Positions 45,658 to 58,342 are shown, numbered from the stretch's first letter. The stretch is DNA of 64,000 nucleotides from Juglans regia (GCF_001411555.2 NC_049904.1:33251473-33315472); one strand, 5' to 3'. Numbers and translations are program-made. Notes: generated from the letters alone by a model not told the origin.

Positions 45658-48515
45658 TGTAGAAGCAAGAGTTTGGATAGGACTAGGTGATCACTAAGAT
45701 GATAGATTTCATCTTAATTTTTGTTTTGTAATTTAGATGAATGTAAAACACTTTGATTTTATCTATAGTGCTAGCTATTTTGAGTTTATCTATAAGTTGT
45801 TAGGAAGTGTTTTATATAAGTCAAAATTGTAGAAGTCAAGTTCCAAGAGATATATCTTATCCAGAGAAAAGTTTGAATGTGAAACTACCAATACTGAGAA
45901 GATAAGTATCAGGTATCAATAGAATCCGTCTGCAGAGTTTTACTGTAACTTGGAAACTGCTTTTAGAAATATATTTAAATTGTCATTTTGATTAGGAACA
46001 ACAAAGATTCAGTTCTAGATATTTTTTAGAGCATTTTCTAATGCATATTTTGGTGAGAAAATTCTTTGGAGAATTTTCATACTGTTTCTCTCAAAGAATG
46101 TGATCGTTGATCCGAGATTGAGATTGAGTGGTCGTGATTCAGCCATTAAGTGTAAGGGGTTCTGATTTGTAACAAAAAGTAATGAAAAGTAACTGAAAAT
46201 AATAGAAAGCAACTGCCTTTGGCGTCAACATGGTGCTTGGAGGAGCTTTAATGAAACGGTGTGTGGAAGCTTAACACAAGCTGCAATGTTTTCACGAGAT
46301 GCGACATCTTTTTAGCTATAATTTTCGAATAAAACGATGCGTGTAATGAGAGTAGCCGTAAGTGTAAAAGGATGATTGTAGTGTATTATGAATTCAGTTT
46401 TTGGACGTTAAGTGTGAATTGTTTGGGAGTTTGAGAGATTACTCGAAAATCTCTTCCAAGAAATGATAACTGGTTTCTTGGGTTTCATCTTGAATTCTTG
46501 ATTTGTTCTTGAGTTTCTTGATTGTTCTTGATTATCATTTTAGTTACTGGGTGGGTGGACAAGCAGCAGGTACGTGACAAAAAACCAATGTTTGAAAATC
46601 ATCAGATGTTCTAATTGCTACTGCGGTAGAGACAAACAGGTCGCTCATAGGCCAATGCTAGGTGAGAGAGAAATTAGTATTCATGACTTTCCTACGGCTG
46701 AGTATGACATCATTCGTAATATTTTTGTTGACTGACATTGGAAAAAACTAACCCACTCTTCACCCACTCCATATGTTGTGGTTGTGGCGAGAGTTCTACT
46801 CAAATATTACTCATTTTAATTTAGATGATCACAACATCACTTCTGTTGTTAGGGGAATCCAAATTGAGATTTCTCATACTATTATTAGGGAGTTGTATGA
46901 TTTGCCTACAGTGGACTCACCATTGTATCCATATAAGGGCATAGGGGCACCAACAAAGACAGCCATGCACAATCTCTTCGTTGGACCTCAAGGCCCAAAA
47001 TGGAACCCCAAAGTCCATCATCTTCCACTTAATGCCATAGTCCCTCAATTTAGACTATTGGCCAAAATAGTATTATCAAGTCTTTAGCCCATAAGCTGTC
47101 ATACCAAACTTCCTCTTGAACGTGCTTACTTTATGGATGCTCTGGCCACGAGTGTCTCTATAAATTATCCTTAGCATGTTATTGGCAATATTCATTGTTC
47201 CCATGTGGAAAAGGAACTCAACTTGCTATTTGGGACTTTGATCTCAAAATTGGCTATTAAGGCCAAGGTCTCTCTTAGGGACAATGAGCCTACAATGAAG
47301 ATGATTGGGTCTATTTAAGACATAATTGTGGTTAAGTCTGAGGTTGTGTTGACAAAGAAGAGACCCACACCACTGAATCAACCTCCTCTCCTCCAGAGCC
47401 ATCTGTCCCCATCTTCCAAGTGCTAGAACATATCAATCTTCTCTCCCAAAAGATTGACAACATTACTGTAAAGCTGGAGGCCAGCCATTCAATGATGGAG
47501 CAGCAGATTAATTTTTTGGTATTGTGAAATTTAGGAAGAGTTGGAGTAAGTGTGTTGCTGAGAGAGAGTTGAATGACTTTTTTGTGCTGTTCTGTTTAAG
47601 ATAGTTTAATATTGAAGGGGAGGACTAAATTTTTATTTGCAAAAATTACTTTAAAAACTTTTACTTGATGGTTGATTTAGTTTAAGTTTATTTTTGCTGG
47701 ACATAATTTTTATGTTGGACTAGAACATGCTTAGACTTTAAATTAGATTTTAAATTTTGTGAATTTTGATAGTATTAATCTTAGTCACTGTTTTATGTCA
47801 ATATTTTTTATTCTTGATTATTTGTTTGGAATTTATACTTGGTTTCTTGGTCTATTGTTTATGCTTTAGACAAGTCAATATTACATTCATCAAGTAAGTT
47901 TTGTCACCAATCCGCCAAAGGGAGAGATTGTAGATACAAGTGTTTGGCTAGAACTAGGTGACTAAGTTGATAAGTTTGGATAGGACTAGGTGACTAAGAT
48001 GATAAACTTCATCTTATTTTTGGTTTTCTAATTTGGATGAATATAAAACATTATGATAACTATTTTGAGTTTATCTAGAAGTTGTTAGAAAGTGTTTTAG
48101 ATAAGTAAAAAATGTAGAAATCTAGTTCCAAGATATAGATCTTATCCAAAGAAGAGTTTTAGTATGAAACTGCCAATGTTGAAAAGATAAGTATTAGGCG
48201 CCAACAAAATCTGTCAGCAGAGTTTCACAATGACTTGGAAACTACTTCTAGAAATATATTCAAACTGTCTCACTGATTAGGAACAACAAAAATTCAGTTC
48301 TGGGTAATTTTTTAGAGCACTTTCCAATACATATTTTGGTGAAAAAAATTTCTTGATGAATTTTCATATTGTTTCTCTCAAAGAATGTTATCGTTGATCC
48401 AAGATTGAGGTTGAGTGATTGTGATTCAGCCACTGGAGTTTCAGGAGAAAAGCTAATGTTTGAAAATCATCAGAGGTTCTGGCTACTACTGCAGTAGAGA
48501 CAAATTGGCCGTTTG
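45658..48515 (+). mobile_element. Non-autonomous LTR retrotransposon with a plant-transposon-protein domain
   Basis: Long direct repeats begin TGTAGA(A/T)(G/A)CAAG at 45658 and 47934 and share blocks such as GGATAGGACTAGGTGA, GTTCCAAGA and ATGTTTGAAAATCATCAGA. The right copy is preceded by a polypurine stretch, CCAAAGGGAGAGAT, as expected for a 3' LTR. The 5' copy (to about 46640) is about 400 bases longer than the 3' copy, so one of them has gained or lost sequence. The interior has one short coding remnant and no polymerase. No target duplication was found. Boundaries at the right ends are approximate. Confidence 0.65.
46773..47087 (+). pseudogene. Putative plant transposon protein fragment (PF20167-like)
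   Basis: The frame gives WREFYSNITHFNLDD, a VVRGIQIEIS strand, IIRELYDLPTVDSPL and HHLPLNAIVPQFRLLAKIV, then a stop. The layout (V/WREFYaN, a short VRG strand, then xxxxLYxLP) resembles the domain catalogued as putative plant transposon protein, found inside non-autonomous LTR elements. Further matching pieces follow in broken frame (HVEKELNLLFGTLI near 47205). Not functional as it stands. The family assignment is from memory of the motif pattern. Confidence 0.55.
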
Positions 48516-51186
48516 TTTGATCAAGTAAGAGTGTCAATTAACAAAGTTTCTTGCTTATAATTGATTTTCAAATAATAAAATTTATTTTTCTAGGTTTGGC
48601 AATCCCGTAGGATTTCTCTAAAGGGTTTCCCTTTAAAGATTTCTTTAAAGAGTTTCCCTTTATTACCAATTTTGATGTTATGCAATTGATTTATTTTATG
48701 TTAATGTTTTCTTATCATATAATTGTATGGTTGAAGACTAACTAATTTTTTGAGTGATTTAGTAGATCTTTGAATTAAAATATAAGGATACGTGGGTAAT
48801 TTCAACGTGCCCATGCAACGGCTACTTTTCTTCCATCTATATATGGTCAACCTAAAATGTCACGTGTTGGTTTCCATTTTTGATGGATAGTTGAGTGTTA
48901 GAATATCATTCCATGAATAAAATTCAACATCAATCAAATCTTTATTTGAGTAATGCTAAGTATAATCATAAGTTGTGTAAGTTTTACGCACTATTTTTGA
49001 AAAAAAGTGAGATCTATTGTTAAAAAAATAACTTTTTATGTGGATCTTATTTTTACTCATTTTTTTTAAAAAAGTATGCGACGCTTGTTCAATATATAAT
49101 TATAAATATCATTTCTCTTGTAATATTTCTCATGTGATTATGTATAATCTCTTTACATCTACCATGGGAAAAAAAAAAAAACAAACAAACGGAATAGTAT
49201 TAGGGAGAAAGGAAAGCCCCATTCCCGCGGGCCGCGGCTAAGATCTGCTTCATGAATTTAAGGCCATGCAAATTGGGCCTGAGGTTGATATTATTAGGGC
49301 TTTATAAGTTCAGGAGTGCATCAGAATTAATGTTATGTAGCTATTAACCGCTCTTCTCTTCAGCCTGGCCCAGCTTTTGTGCGTGACGGAATGTTGATCA
49401 CAGTGATTGAGGATGCAGTCTGCGAAGCCGAAAGTAACCGATACTCTCTGTTCGCGAAAAGAGAACCCGTGTGTTGTAACCAACAAGACCTGACCCTCAT
49501 CGTTGATTACTGAGAGGAGAGAGAGCTTTCTCTGTTGCTTGTTGAGTTGCTGATGCAAAATAGAAACAGGCTTCTCTTCCAGTAATAGAAAAAGTAAAAG
49601 AAATTTACGGTACCGGTTCTCTCTTCCAAACTGGGTTTTTATTGGTTATCTTTTCCTTTTTCTTAATTTCATTGTCTTTAGTTTTGGAAAAACAGTGATT
49701 TTTTAGCCTTTTTCTTATCGCTTTTAGTTTCGAATTTTACTTTGAAGCATTTGTTTTCCATTGTAGAAAGAGTGGATTTGAGTGTTTTTGTCACATACAT
49801 ATATCATTTTGTTTCACACAGACTGATTAGGATCAAAATGTGTAACCTTAGTCCTTTTATAATATAAGCCTTGATGTGGTTTGGGTTTTGCTTATGTTTT
49901 TACAAATGATATCAATGCCAATCCCGACTGGAAGTGTAGGATTTGAGCTGTGTCATAACGGAATGGCTTGACCAGAACGTCAAACATATGAGTGGGGAAG
50001 ATTATAACACCCCCTATTTGTGGGAGAGTGATGAACGTAATCCCACACTGCTTGGGAGGAGATGTTATTGGCACTTATAATGATAGCAAGGAAGCTCTAA
50101 TTATAACTTTGACTAGTACTTTTAGAGTATAAGCCTATATGTGGCTTAGACTTTTCCTTGGGTAGTAACAAATTACATATTGAAGGAGATGATAATGTCT
50201 TGTGTAATTGAAACTATTTAGAACATAATACTCCTTGGAGAAAGACTAATTTTGAATTGTAAGAACATTAGTTGAGAAGTAAACTTAAATGTTATGATTT
50301 CTTATGTATACAAATAAAAAAATCAAGCTTCTGATTGCGTAGCAAGAATAGGCATCTCATGAAAGAACAACAGTTAAGACTTGGGAGCAAGACTTTAGTT
50401 GAGATTTTTTAGAGATTATTCATTAATAATTTTATGGCTCAGGTTGTAGATAGTGTTTTCATTCATGACGTAAAGAAATATATTGAGATTTATAATCATG
50501 TTTTCTGTCAGCACCTCAAATGAGGAGCTGTAATCTTACCTTAGGTACCTTAACTTGCTGATTTCTTTACAAAGTTCCGTCTGTTGCCAGGTTTAAGCTT
50601 TTGCTTAGTAAAATTTCATTGTTATCTATAGAACATCGCACCTTTAGATTTTCCACATCTGTTAGGCACTTAGCTGTGCGTTTTGCTATGAGAATATGTA
50701 CTTCTTAGGTCTCTCCACTAAAAAACTTAACCTTTGCTTAAGATGATTTATTGGGATTTCAGCTTCATTGGTACATTTCTAGTCTCTCACTCTCTGGTTA
50801 GGAATAATTATTGTTCTTTTTCAATATTTTACTTAGAAAAAGTCAGTTACACATTGCAACATTGCTATCCATTGAAACCATAATATTTTTCTCATGATAA
50901 AACCTCCTACAGGTATCAGTAGGGGGTTTATAATTGAAGAGAATTTTTAGACCATGTTGGAGATCAGTATGTGACATTCATTTCGGAGTGAGATCTAGTT
51001 TTGATTATCAATGACACCATTTACAGCAAAATAGCCTCTAGTATATATTAGTAACAATTACTACAAGATTTGGCATGTCTTGTTGTTCTGGTTCTATTAC
51101 TTGTTGCCGATCATGTTTTTGTAATAATACACTCAAGTTGATTTTTAATGTAGGTTGTTCTCAGGTTCCATAATAATGCATAAAAG
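48516..51186. other. Upstream region of the BTB gene, probably with 5' UTR exon(s)
   Basis: An AT-rich repeat-like patch lies at about 48945-49125. A likely first exon lies near 49330-49600, where a GC-richer stretch with GAGAGGAGAGAGAG (49511-49524) resembles a plant 5' leader. The last leader piece starts after an acceptor-like TTTTTAATGTAG at about 51153 and runs into the ATG at 51187. The rest reads as intron. Exact leader structure needs transcript data. Confidence 0.4.
48945..49125. repeat. AT-rich MITE-like patch (family D)
   Basis: Sequence of the form GTGTAAGTTTTACGCACTATTTT ... TATGTGGATCTTATTTTTACTCATTTTTT ... AATTATAAATATCATTT recurs in degenerate form near 14560-14690 and 53640-53830. 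No clear termini, so it is listed as a repeat only. Confidence 0.4.
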
Positions 51187-52855
51187 ATGCATTCTTTAGT
51201 GCCCATTGCTCCAATGGACTCTCCTGTAAGTTTTGCACGTGATTTTTCATGTTTAATTTTTGTGGTCTTATCATCTTATCTCTTTGTTATTTTCATCAAA
51301 CTGACATAAGATTGCTGAACTTTCCTTTATTTTCTGTTCTCTGTTGTGTGTTAAAAGCTAGCTGAACCACTGCGCTATTTTTTGGTACTGTCTAGTGGTT
51401 TTATCCACTACCAGAAGCAAACTTTATGAACACTGTTTTTTTGTTTTATTAGACAGCCACTTGGAAGTATGTCTTGACCTCAAACGCTGACTACTCAGTT
51501 GCCTTGTTTTCCCTGTACCTCATACCTGTCCTTGCTTTCAGGGTAATGAAACAGGGGTTCCTAGCAAGATCGGTGACCGATTAACAAGTGATGTAGTTGT
51601 CAGACTGCGAACACAGGATGGCCGAGATGATTGGATGTACTGTCACTCCCACCTACTCATAGAAAAAAGCAAGTATTTTGCTGACCGCCTCTCTGAGAAT
51701 TGGCCAACATGTCAGATCCTTGACTCACGCAACTGTGTTGAAGTTTACTGCCATGAATCTGACTTTGACTACTATGTCAATGTTCTACGCCTTCTCTATG
51801 TTGGTGTAGACGGCTTAGATGTGGATGACATTTGGCATGGTGTTAGAAATGCCCTTGGCATACTCCAGGTGGCTGTTGAGCTTGGTTGCCCACAAATTGT
51901 TACTGCTTGTGTAAAATACTTGGAAGCTGTCCCTTGGGAAGAGGCCGAGGAGGAGGAAATTTTAAAAATCATACCACGCATGGGATTACAAGCAGAGCCC
52001 ATTCTTGCCCGTCTGCAGCCAGTCGATCCATCAGCTATCATGGGGATTTTTTTCTCTGCCATCCGATTTGCCACATCATCCCCTCCTCCAGCCATGAATG
52101 ATCTTAAAACTTCAGCTCAGGAGCAGCTTGAATACATGCTAACTGAAGATGATGATGCCCCTTTATTGACTGCTGATGATGGGATAAAATTGGAGGTGAA
52201 AGAATGTGTAAAGAAACTATTTTCCAGATTCAACAACCTATTAGAAACTTTATTATGTGAACCTGTGGAATTGGTTTGTGAGGCAGGAATAATGCAGTCA
52301 TTTCAATCCCATCTATCTGATTTGTCATGGGCTGGTCAGATATTGAATAAGCTGGAAATTATGAGAGAATTTGTCAACAACTGGGTTGATGCATCGGATA
52401 AGATAGTTAAGGTTGTTGTGCAAGCCAGTTCAACAGCTGAAATTACTGAGATAAAGTGCAAGGTTATTGAAGTTGCAGCGAAAGTTTTAGAGGCAATTGG
52501 GTATGGCACTGTTATAATGCCAACTGCAAAACGGCTTCATATGGTGAAGGTGTGGCTTCCATTTGCGAGGATCACAAAACCATTGATTGACTGTGTCACA
52601 ACTAACAGCGAGGATGCTGTGGCAATTAAAATAGATGGTGAGCTGTGGCAATCCTTGGAATCCACATTTGTATCAATAATTCTTGCATTGCCATCTGAGG
52701 ACCAGGCAGAGATTTTAACTGAATGGTTAGGGAGTGAGCATATTCGGTATCCAGACCTGATCGAGGCATTTGAGGTGTGGTGTTACAGGTCCAAGGTTGC
52801 CAAGCGAAGACTATCATTAGTAACGTGCAACATTGGTATTACCCACACACTTTGA
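51187..52855 (+). CDS. BTB/POZ domain protein, At3g05675 type (450 aa)
   Basis: Proteins of this group are putative substrate adaptors of CUL3 ubiquitin ligases. Coding exon 1 is 51187-51225 (MHSLVPIAPMDSP, phase 0), the intron 51226-51541 has GTAAGT and TTTCAG ends, and exon 2 is 51542-52855. The BTB fold lies at about residues 25-130 (DVVVRLRTQ, YCHSHLLIEKSKYFADRL, CVEVYCHESDFDYYVNVLRL, GVDGLDVDDI, AVELGCPQIVTACVKYLEAV). The long C-terminal helical part follows, with FVNNWVDASDKIV and the end EVWCYRSKVAKRRLSL. Length is normal for the group. No ankyrin or NPH3 domain is evident. In Arabidopsis its homolog sits beside the VIRILIZER gene, as here on a larger scale. Sequence quality drops 100 bases downstream at an assembly gap. 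Confidence 0.9.
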
Positions 52856-52961
52856 CCTATTCTTTTTAATGTTTTCATAGATTGCCAATTTGGGTACCCT
52901 TTAACAATAAAGGGATGTACGAAAAAAATCATCCTCGCTTAAAGCAGAATGCAGGTTTGGA

Positions 52962-53061
52962 NNNNNNNNNNNNNNNNNNNNNNNNNNNNNNNNNNNNNNN
53001 NNNNNNNNNNNNNNNNNNNNNNNNNNNNNNNNNNNNNNNNNNNNNNNNNNNNNNNNNNNNN
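52962..53061. other. Assembly gap (100 N)
   Basis: Exactly 100 N, the conventional placeholder for a gap of unknown size. Everything to the right is therefore on a separate contig whose order and orientation depend on scaffolding. The contig opens with sequence repeated at 56790. Confidence 1.
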
Positions 53062-53408
53062 GACTAGTTAATAGAAAAATTAAATCAGCAAATTTGCATG
53101 AAAGGCACATCCTCCACATTCTTAGTAAATTAGATTGAAAACCATTAATAATTCAAATTTTTAAATTGAGTATTGCTATAGTTACAAAGATATTATATAA
53201 AAATAATTTTACAAACTGACATAACTTAATATAATATGTTAGATCTACTTTATAATAAAAATAATTTTATAATCCTGACGAAACACATTATATCACATGA
53301 TCAGTTTATATGATTAATTTTATATAATCTATTTATAATTAGAGAATTTTCTTTTTAAATTTATCCCGATTCCTGCAGGTCAAATTTTGACATGTCAATA
53401 ACATAGAG
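53062..53408. repeat. Direct repeat R, copy 1 (starts at the gap)
   Basis: About 343 bases starting GACTAGTTAATAG and ending GACATGTCAATAACAT. It matches 56790-57132 at roughly 92-93% with small indels. It contains the AT-rich family C patch (ACAAACTGACATAACTTAATAT). Because the left side is lost in the gap, the true repeat may be longer. Not the LTR of the neighbouring Copia element, whose primer-binding site is 1.2 kb away. Confidence 0.85.
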
Positions 53409-54480
53409 GGTGAATATTTCGTATCATATTACAAGCAAATGAATCTATTCAATATATATATACTTTAAAGTATATATTAATACATGCACCAGATATATTA
53501 ATATTGGTCATGTCTGAATAATCTTTTCATTATTTATATATATTTCTTTCCGGCGATAAGTCTAAAACATTAATGGCGATGTGCATGAAATAACTAAACG
53601 TCGACGAGCACGTCTAACCTTTTTTTTTTTACTCTAATTCTGAATGAGAAATTATATTTACAAGTTTAGGTTGTGTAAGTTGTACGTATTTATTTTAAAA
53701 AAAATTAATTAATTTGAGATTTATATAAAAAAATTATTTTTAATGACGAATCCTATATTTTTCAAATGAGTGTGAAAAATTTGCAAACTCTAAAATTATT
53801 TAGCATTATTCATTTTAAAATATACCTACATGATAATTATAGTGTCTTGGACCATATTCTTTTTTTTATCGAAAGGCTATTTCAATTTTTTCCATTTGCT
53901 TCCTGTTTTTAATTGAGACCACTATCAGACAAATCCTTGTGTTCATATTTTCTTAGGTATTTTTTTTTCCTTTTCTCGAAGCTGCTGTCACCTACAAGTA
54001 AGTCCACGTTAATTCTTGAAAAATTTATACTCATGTACGTAATGCCACATGTGCTTAACACCTCGACACACCTTGTGAATTAACTATCGCGTCAGACTTG
54101 ACTCATAGTTAAAAACTTAAATTCACACGTCAAAATCTCCCTTCTCTGTAATTTCCATGGCTGTCAAAGAAAGGGGATAAAAGATTATAGATAAATTATG
54201 AAAAATTTTATTTATTATCTCTACATTATATATTATATATTTTTATTTTATTTTATTTCTTATTAAATGTATGATTATAGATGATAAGTAGAAGAATTCA
54301 TTTAATGTAATAAGAATAAAATAAAAAATAAAAAAACAAGTATAGAATATGATATATAAATAATGAATAGAAGGACTCGTAAACCATATCCATTAGAATA
54401 GAACTTATTGACAGATTTATTTCTTTCCATACATGCACCAAATTAAGACTCGCACAATTTTTGTAATTAGCTTATTTTTA
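53409..54480. other. Intergenic sequence with degraded AT-rich repeats
   Basis: A family D-like patch is at about 53640-53830. No gene found. Confidence 0.5.
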
Positions 54481-54489
54481 GGACTCGAT

Positions 54490-56600
54490 CAAATTAGTCC
54501 ACTTTCCTTATATATATCTTTCCTTAGCTAGTGCATTGTACATCTATTTATTTGAAAAGCTTAATACGAAACATACAATTTTCAGTCCAATATTTCTCTC
54601 CATTTTTCCTTTTAACATGGTATCAACCTAAAATCAAAGATCTAGCCATTCTGCCATGGTCGACACCAGTACCCCACCCATTCCCTCCTCTTACCTTCTT
54701 CACCCCTTAGATTCTCCAAGTTTAATTCTCGTCAATGGCCTTCTCACAGGTGACAACTACCTAAAATGGCAAAAAGCCATGACCAGAGCCCTTAATGCCA
54801 AGAATAAACTTGGCTTTGTCGATGACACCCTCATACCCCCCGAACCTACCAAACCAGAATATACTCAGTGGAACCAAACGAAGGATATGGTCCTTACTTG
54901 GATCCTCAACTCCATCAGCCCTTCCCTCGCCAATTCCCTCGAATATCATACCGATCCCCGTGCTGTCTAGCTCGACCTCTCTTCCCATTTTTTCCATAGA
55001 AACAATGCCTGCATCTATCACCTAAAACGAGTCCTCTCCTCCCTGCACCAAACCACAAATTCTATCCATGATTATTTCAACCAAATCAAACAGTTGTGGA
55101 AGGAACTTAGCCATCTCCAAACCGCAAATGACCTCAAAGACATGCAACGACAGGCTGACGATGAACGTGTTTTCCAATTTCTTCTTGGGCTCAACGATTC
55201 TTTTGCTCCTCTTCGCACCCAAATTCTGGCCATGGATCCGCTTCCCAACATAGGCAAAGTCTTCCCCATCCTGTTTCAAGAAGAGCAACAGAGGCTCCTC
55301 AATCTCCAACCCTCAGCATTTGAAACCATGGCCATGGCTACCCACACCATTGCTCGCCCACGGCCTCCTCTGAAGTGCACCGCATGCGGCAAAGATGGCC
55401 ACACGCGTGACCGTTGTTGGACCCACATCAGGTACCCTCCAGGCTGAGAGCCTCGCACCAACAAATTGCGGTCGCCCATCTTAGGGCCACCTCCATCGAC
55501 TGCAAATCTTGTTTCCCTTCCTCCTCCGTCGACTGCGAACCTGGTTTCTCTCCCTCCGAAGTTGTATCAGAAGCTGTTCAACCTCCTAGCACCACCGCCA
55601 GCTTCGATTGACCCATCCTCTACCCCTTTTGCTGGTAACCTCTTCTCCCCATCTGATTTATCCTTCAATCAGCACCTTCATTGGGTGGTGGATAGTGGTG
55701 CGAGCCACCACATTTGTCACCAACGGGAAGCCTTTGCCGATTTGAAGCCCCTTGCCTCTCTGCATCACATTCGGCTTCCTACAGGATAAGATATCCCAGT
55801 TGAAGGGCTGGGTTCTTGTCGTCTCTCTTCCTCTCTCACATCACAAAATGTTTTTTATGTTCCACTTCTATCTTTCAACTTACTCTCAGTTTCCCGATTT
55901 GCCATTCATAATTCTTGTCTTATAACATTTTCCTCTAATTCTTGTTTATTTCAGGACTCTCCATCGATGAAGCCGATTGGAGCGGGTAATCTATGTAATG
56001 GGCTCTAGGTGTACCGCCCCGAACCCCCCGTCATTTTTGCTGCTCTAACTACTGCAAATAAGACTCTATGGCATCAACGTCTAGGTCACCCCTCCAGTTT
56101 TAATATTCCTAGTATTTTTAATTCTCCTTGTAATCTTTCTGAATGTGATGTTTGTGCTCGTTCTAAACACACAAGATTATCTTTTTCATTTTATGCAAAT
56201 AAAAGTGATTCTCATTTTAATTGCATTTTTTGTGATATTTAGAGTGGTTATCGCACGACATCCTTATGTGGCGCTCATTATTTCTCACAATTGTTGATGA
56301 TTTTTCTCGCACAACGTGGGTATATCTTATGCGTTTTAAATCTGAGGCTTACACCCATTTAATGCACTTCTTCGCTCTTATCCACAATTAGTTTAACACC
56401 ACCGTCAAAATTATTAGAACTGATAATGTACAAGAATTTCTTTCCCATCAATTTCAAATATATCTGCACACACACGGCATCATTCATGAACGTACTTGTG
56501 TTGAAACTCTCCAACAAAATGGCGTTGCGGAGCGTAAATACCGGCACCTTCTAAATATTGCTCGCAGTCTTCGTTTTCAAGCACACTTACCTTTAATTTA
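54490..56600 (+). mobile_element. Truncated Copia element (LTR end, gag, protease, partial integrase)
   Basis: A primer-binding site TGGTATCAACC (54618-54628) follows a probable LTR end TTTTAACA. Downstream coding order is gag, zinc knuckle, protease, pre-integrase, integrase. Similarity stops at about 56600 within the integrase region, and no RT, RNase H or 3' LTR is present before direct repeat R at 56790. The 5' LTR start could not be fixed because there is no second LTR to compare; 54490 is a guess. Confidence 0.75.
54656..56590 (+). pseudogene. Copia gag-protease-integrase remnant
   Basis: Gag opens at the ATG at 54656 (MVDTSTPPIPSSY; LTGDNYLKWQKAMTRALNAK; stop at 54968). It resumes in another frame: SIHDYFNQIKQLWKELSHLQ, FQFLLGLNDSFAPLRTQIL, and a CCHC knuckle CTACGKDGHTRDRC near 55375. 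A tandemly repeated PPPSTANLVSLP is at 55485-55560 and the protease motif WVVDSGASHHIC at about 55685. The pre-integrase block LWHQRLGHPSSFN is at 56069 and the integrase-type QQNGVAERK at about 56510. Several stops and frameshifts separate the blocks. Confidence 0.85.
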
Positions 56601-56789
56601 ATGGGTCGGGTTTGGATTGAACCATATATTCAAATGTTCATATATATGACTTGAAACGACCCGACCTCAAAGACAAATTGCCACCCAACTTCATGGATGC
56701 AATACTCAACAATTTTAACTAATATTCATCGAAGGAATATGGATTCTTTGCCAACTATATATATGCATAAGAGATCTTGTATTCTCAGC

Positions 56790-57132
56790 GACTAGTTAAT
56801 AGAAAAATTAAATCAGCAAATTTGTATGAAAGACACATCCTCCACATTGTTAGTATATTAGATTGAAAAACATTAATAATTCAAATTTTTAAATTGAGTA
56901 TTGCTACAGTTACAAATATATTATACAAAAATAATTCTACAAACTGACATAACTTAATATAATCTGTTAGATCTATTTTACAATAAAATTAATTTTATAA
57001 TATGACGAAACACATTATATCACATGATCAGTTTGTATGATTACTTTTGTATAATCTATTTATGATTAGAATATTTTTTTTTTTAAATTTATCCCGATTC
57101 TTGCAAGTCAAATTTTGACATGTCAATAACAT
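56790..57132. repeat. Direct repeat R, copy 2
   Basis: The 3.73-kb-distant partner of 53062-53408. Its similarity to copy 1 ends at AATAACAT, exactly where the long duplicated block (57133 onward) begins. Copy 1 continues with AGAGGGTGAAT, which shows the uninterrupted local sequence. Confidence 0.85.
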
Positions 57133-58342
57133 CAATTTTGCTACAGGTACCCATATTCGGGTACCCGTTGCGGAATCGCTGATATGGCTAATGCCACGTC
57201 TAAAAAAAGAAAAAAGAAAAAGAAAAGGACGGAAAGCATTTGCGCAGAAGAAGACGAGTTCCGTTCTTCATCGTGGGGGAAAGGACGAAGATTGGGGTGT
57301 AGCAGTTTAAAGATGATACTAGCTTCCCAAACTTGCTTTCTGTCCATTCTCCAAGCAACATAGAAAAAGACGAGTTCCGTTCTTCATCGTTACCATTTGC
57401 GCTGAAAAGAGAAGCACTAGAAATGTTCTAGCGCTGAAAACAAAAGCACCGGAACTCATTTTGCGCAGAAGAAGAAAAGCACCAGAACCCAGCGTGTACC
57501 AAAACCATTCTGCGAACCGCGGGTTTGTCATTCTTCATCGAGTTCATCGTTCTTCAAGTGAGTGCCGTCGTACACATGGCCTGAGCAATTTGTTTTTTCT
57601 TGATTTTTCTTCATCGTGTTATGGGTATGCTCTATTTTAGTGATGTTTTTTTTTTTCCTTCTATTTTTGTATATTTTTCGCCACCCAGTGTGACAAAGCC
57701 GCGATAGCCTTTCTTCTACTTGTATATTCCTCAAGAAACGACATCGTGAGGAGCTTGGATGAGGCTGTTAGCATCCTGCTGCCGCGGAGTCCCGAGAAGA
57801 TGAGGGAGTTGATGCGCCTCACGTTTGTTAAGCCCAATTACAAGGCCGTGCCCTCTTGCTTTCTCAACAATTTCATCCAAGTAAGTGGTCTTTTATATTG
57901 AGACTTGGGGGGATTGATTAGAATTGGAATTTGTATCTCGGGATTACTTCAACGTTGGTTCAAATTTTACAAAAGAAAATTAAGCGAAGAAAATTACAAC
58001 GTTGGGGGTATTTCATCCAAAGTTGTTTGAGGAGAAGCTTGTGGCCACCCATTGTACCTTCGTGGGGGAATCATCTTCGTAGCAAGTTTGGGAAGCTTGG
58101 AGGTGTGAAAGGACGAAGATTGGGGTGAAGCAGTCTTCCATGGGTGTTTTTGTGTTGAGTTCAGTCCTAATCGTCTGAAGATAGTCTCGTCTTCGTGGGT
58201 CAGTTTCATTTCACAAGTGTTGATAACAAGCAGAAAAAACGGTGCGTTTAACTTAGGATGCAAAAGTACCGTTTAAATAAAGCTGACTTGGAACCCGGGT
58301 ACGCGGTGTGTCCCCGTCCCGGGTGCAAGTAGCTTTTTTCAA
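57133..58342. mobile_element. Candidate TIR element with possible captured exon, copy 2
   Basis: Second copy of 30485-31692. The first ~530 bases differ from copy 1 at roughly 7% of positions, including a base change that breaks one arm of the GGTACC palindrome. From 57666 onward the two appear identical. The element begins at the end of direct repeat R, consistent with insertion into that sequence. Confidence 0.45.

Noticed and set aside
52882..53119. Open frames crossing the N run
   Set aside because: They exist only because N was translated as X.
53062..57132. Idea that direct repeat R is the LTR pair of the 54.6-kb Copia element
   Set aside because: The primer-binding site must abut the 5' LTR, but it lies 1.2 kb downstream of repeat R. 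R contains no LTR-type ends.
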